Below the pieces are notes generated by a model that did not search any database, was not told the DNA's origin, and saw nothing but the letters and a program-made list of their open reading frames with translations. 8,253 bases of DNA, taken from Acidimicrobiaceae bacterium UBA7830. Its GTDB lineage: Bacteria > Actinomycetota > Acidimicrobiia > Acidimicrobiales > Ilumatobacteraceae. Made by a program: the position numbers and the translations under genes. Of this stretch, positions 6,024-8,253 are shown one piece after another. The DNA lies in contig DLTS01000080.1 of the NCBI GenBank assembly GCA_002501485.1, forward strand, positions 7,529 through 15,781, in the 5' to 3' direction. The stretch's first letter is position 1. Every line of letters begins with the position of its first letter.

Positions 6024-6641
6024 TTACGTAGATGACGGCGTGACTGTTTGCTTCGGCGTTGGTGAGGTGAACTTTGTGAAGAACGGGATTGCTTGATGGG
6101 CAATCGGCCCGATAGCGACCGCAAACAATACGGTGCCAAGACCGACTGAGCCACCGAGCGCAAAGCCGCTGATGAGCACGATCGCTTCAATGATCGTTCG
6201 AACAACCCGGACCGAGTAGCCACGTGCTGCGAGACCTGTCATCAATCCATCGCGCGGACCCGACCCAAATCGAGCGCCGATGTAAAGGCCGGTTGCGACA
6301 CCATTCACCACGATGCCGACTACGAGCACGACAGTTCGAACCACCAGCGACGACAAGACTTCAGGCAATACCCAAAGGGAGACATCAACCCAGATGCCGA
6401 CGAGAACCGCATTGGCAAGTGTGCCAACACCAGGTCGTTCGCGAATTGGAATCCACAGCATTACGACCACGAAGCTTGTCGCAACAATGACCGTGCCAAG
6501 CGACCATCCAACCTGGTTCGACACGCCTTGATGAAAGACATCCCACGGTGCAAGCCCTAGATCGGCGCGCACAACAAGCCCGAGACTGAACCCGAAAAAC
6601 GCAAGCCCTGCCATCAAAAAAAACCAGCGTCGAACGAGCAC
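6024..6641 (-). CDS. YczE/YitT-like integral membrane protein
   Basis: This 205-residue protein is mostly hydrophobic, with about five membrane segments (near 8-25, 47-64, 75-93, 100-121 and 149-187). It carries blocks typical of the YczE/YyaS group: ADLGLAPWDVFHQGVS (26-41), IPIRERPGVGTLAN (64-77) and GARFGSGPRDGLMTGL (122-137). The biochemical role of the family is unknown; in Bacillus, yczE lies near the surfactin locus and has been linked to its production. The GTG at 6641 is the only start before an in-frame stop that keeps the whole first helix; an ATG ten codons in would shorten it. Eight consecutive T residues fall in codons 7-9, right after the start. It follows the LLM oxidoreductase by 34 nt and is probably co-transcribed with it. 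The C-terminal 15 residues are polar and Thr/Pro/Ser-rich. Confidence 0.85.
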   Translation of the reverse strand: MLVRRWFFLMAGLAFFGFSLGLVVRADLGLAPWDVFHQGVSNQVGWSLGTVIVATSFVVVMLWIPIRERPGVGTLANAVLVGIWVDVSLWVLPEVLSSLVVRTVVLVVGIVVNGVATGLYIGARFGSGPRDGLMTGLAARGYSVRVVRTIIEAIVLISGFALGGSVGLGTVLFAVAIGPIAHQAIPFFTKFTSPTPKQTVTPSST

Positions 6642-6660
6642 GCAAAGATGCTACGTTGCG
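6641..6660 (-). other. Inverted repeat over the YczE-like start codon
   Basis: CGCAA and TTGCG (five pairs, ten-base loop) flank the last bases before the GTG start, and the 3' arm takes in the first base of the start codon. It could shield the start in the mRNA. It is short and may be chance. Confidence 0.2.
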
Positions 6661-6675
6661 CCAACGGCGATACCT

Positions 6676-7743
6676 CTACGAACTGAGGAGGGCCTGAGCA
6701 ACGGCGGTGATGACCGACTCTTTTTCGTCGAGCGGAGGGAGAAGAATGATCTGGTCAAGGCCAGCACCTTCGAGTTCGTCGACCTTGTTCTGAAGTTCGG
6801 AGGCGGTGCCAACAAGACAGGTTCGCTCAATGAGCTCGGGGGTCACAAACCTTTCCTCTTCGGGAACGACCCAGCAGTTGTGGCCTAGGTGTGTGCGAAG
6901 ATGGCGACGCTCTGGCGGTGTGTTTTCGAGTTCAGCGACGTAGTCACCCCAAATGTCTGACAGATACTCGGGCGGCCGTCGACCAAATTGTTGCACCTGT
7001 TCGTACGAGTAATGAAGGCTCGCAATCGCAAACGCCCCGGTCTGGCGACGGACACGCTCACTGTCAAGTGACTCACCTTCTTCGAGAACTAGTGCTGTGG
7101 TCAGCGTCGTAATTGGGAACGAATTGCGATCGATATGTCGGCCAACCTCATCTGCAGCCTGCTCAAGACGCTGGCGAGCATATTGAACAGCGGCCGGTTG
7201 CGGTGGGACTGAAGTTACGAGTCCATCGCCGTGAAGAGCTGCGAGTCGCATCGCTTTCGGACCGAAGGCCGACACCCACATCGGAATTCGCGGCTCAAAG
7301 CGCACGAAGCCGCGGTCGGGCATGAGATGGCGAGTTGGTGCGATGCGGCCACGAAATTCGAAGTCAACTTCTTCGCCGTCGAGGAAGCTTCGGAGGTCGC
7401 CGAGGTACCGATCGAATTCTGCGATTCGCATCGGTGGGTGGCCCATTATTCGCATCGCGGTGTTGCCGGTACCGATTCCGCAGAACACCCGCCCGGGCGC
7501 AATTTCGTTGATCGTTGCGTGAGCGGCGGCAGTGACCGGTGCGGGCCGTGTCGGTGCAACAGCAACACCGGTACCTAACTTGATTGTCGTCGTTGCCGTT
7601 GCGGCGAGCGCCATGAAGGCATACACATCTGACCAGATCATTTGACTGTCGGCGGCCCACATATGTGAATAGCCGAGTTGCTCAGCAAGTTGGACATAAC
7701 CAATGTCTGAAGGCCTTGAAGCGACGCAGATACCGAATTCCAT
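6676..7743 (-). CDS. LLM-class flavin/F420-dependent oxidoreductase
   Basis: This 355-residue protein belongs to the luciferase-like monooxygenase superfamily and most resembles F420-dependent methylene-tetrahydromethanopterin reductase-like enzymes of actinobacteria. Family blocks include YVQLAEQLGYSHMWAADS (16-33), TIKLGTGVAVAPTRPAPVTA (53-72), RVFCGIGTGN (85-94), PMWVSAFGPKAMRLAALHGD (154-173) and LVGTASEL (310-317). The protein is a single barrel with no transit signal, so it is cytoplasmic. Whether the cofactor is F420 or FMN cannot be decided by reading; actinobacterial context and the Mer-like layout favour F420. The ATG at 7743 begins directly with MEFGICVASR, the normal first strand; an in-frame GTG at 7812 would add 23 unconserved residues. 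AGG lies very close upstream. It is followed after 34 nt by the YczE-like gene. The substrate is unknown. Confidence 0.92.
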   Translation of the reverse strand: MEFGICVASRPSDIGYVQLAEQLGYSHMWAADSQMIWSDVYAFMALAATATTTIKLGTGVAVAPTRPAPVTAAAHATINEIAPGRVFCGIGTGNTAMRIMGHPPMRIAEFDRYLGDLRSFLDGEEVDFEFRGRIAPTRHLMPDRGFVRFEPRIPMWVSAFGPKAMRLAALHGDGLVTSVPPQPAAVQYARQRLEQAADEVGRHIDRNSFPITTLTTALVLEEGESLDSERVRRQTGAFAIASLHYSYEQVQQFGRRPPEYLSDIWGDYVAELENTPPERRHLRTHLGHNCWVVPEEERFVTPELIERTCLVGTASELQNKVDELEGAGLDQIILLPPLDEKESVITAVAQALLSS

Positions 7744-7890
7744 TACCTGATTTTGATGAAAAGCGAGAGCAAAGCCCGAGTCGGCAGCTCCGTACGAGGC
7801 CACGAACCGCACAACGTCTGGGGGAGCGGCACCTTCAGTTTGTGACGAACTTGACGCAGATCATTCGGGCGATTTCGCGAGAGAAGTCGC
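7744..7890. other. Intergenic region upstream of the LLM oxidoreductase
   Basis: These 147 bases separate the GRAM-like gene from the oxidoreductase, both leftward. The spacing allows a separate promoter for the oxidoreductase and YczE-like pair, but I see no convincing -35/-10 elements, terminator with T-run or RNA gene here. Confidence 0.4.
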
Positions 7891-8253
7891 TTAGCCAGCG
7901 TGTGGTGAATCACCAACGGCGAGAGAAAGCTCTCGCAAAACGCCCTCGAACTGTTTCCTGGGAACACCGAAACGGTACAAAGAGCCGGTCGTCATCACTC
8001 GAATCCGAGGAAGTTGCAGCTTCAGGCTCTTTTGCTTTTCGTCATCACGCTCAATAGCCGTGATGTTAGAGAGTTCGCACTCCCAATGCTGTGCCGGCTG
8101 CTTGAGACGGTTCCCACCTCGGTCATATCCAGCGTGCGAAAAAATCGCAGCAAAATTGAGGACTCTAAGCGGAATTGAGTACCTCTTGCGTCTCAATGCT
8201 TTCTCAAAGCGGGTTGGTTCGAATATCAATCTCTCATTGGTTAACACCAGATA
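7891..8253 (-). CDS. Probable GRAM/PH-like domain protein, 5' end outside window
   Basis: The visible 120 codons run from the right edge to a TAA stop. The first residues in the window read YLVLTNERLIFEPTRFEKAL, the signature strand pair of GRAM and related PH-like domains (LTNxRLxF.P). About 50 residues later comes a second block, WECELSNITAIERDD, then strands ending in GSLYRFGVPRKQFEGVLREL, which fit the rest of such a domain. These domains bind lipids or proteins at membranes in eukaryotes; the role of bacterial versions is poorly known. An in-frame GTG at 8247 exists, but two open codons before it fit the domain, so the gene most likely continues beyond the window. No signal peptide or membrane helix is visible in this part. 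Confidence 0.6.
   Translation of the reverse strand, partial: YLVLTNERLIFEPTRFEKALRRKRYSIPLRVLNFAAIFSHAGYDRGGNRLKQPAQHWECELSNITAIERDDEKQKSLKLQLPRIRVMTTGSLYRFGVPRKQFEGVLRELSLAVGDSPHAG

Noticed and set aside
7744..7812. GTG start at 7812 for the LLM oxidoreductase
   Set aside because: The added residues are not family-like; MEFGICVASR at 7743 matches the normal first strand of the barrel.
7665..8057. Plus-strand frame of 130 codons across the oxidoreductase start and the GRAM-like gene
   Set aside because: It is antisense to two genes, Arg/Gln-rich and without a family signature.

Overview
The window looks like chromosomal DNA from an actinobacterium, moderately GC-rich by eye. I infer this from an F420/flavin-type LLM-class oxidoreductase, a soluble bacterial P450, a YczE-type membrane protein, GTG starts and actinobacterial-looking SRPBCC and membrane proteins. 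The class is uncertain; an Acidimicrobiia-like bacterium is one plausible host. No rRNA, tRNA, CRISPR array, transposase or phage gene was seen, so this reads as ordinary metabolic chromosome with an uncommon gene grouping.

Layout from left to right. A DEAD-box RNA helicase with a long basic, low-complexity tail lies on the minus strand (28-1635). Upstream of it are about 200 bases with two RNA-hairpin candidates. Then comes a tight minus-strand block, transcribed right to left: a four-helix membrane protein (4399-4905), an SRPBCC ligand-binding protein (3860-4402, ATGA overlap), an HSD10-like short-chain dehydrogenase (3051-3824) and a cytochrome P450 (1843-3045, starting 5 nt after the SDR stop). 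Divergent from this block is a plus-strand homocysteine S-methyltransferase-family gene (about 4951-5880). It converges on a minus-strand pair: an LLM-class oxidoreductase (6676-7743) followed 34 nt later by a YczE-like membrane protein (6024-6641). At the right edge is the 3' part of a minus-strand gene for a probable GRAM/PH-like protein (7891-8253), cut by the window.

The four-gene block is the most interesting unit. Its gene spacing implies co-transcription and coupled translation. The gene types (membrane protein, hydrophobic-ligand-binding fold, NAD(P)-dependent alcohol dehydrogenase, P450 monooxygenase) suggest oxidative conversion of a small hydrophobic compound, but the substrate cannot be read from the sequence. 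The methyltransferase deserves a second look because one of its three expected zinc-binding cysteines is replaced by histidine. I did not find a clearly new biological system.
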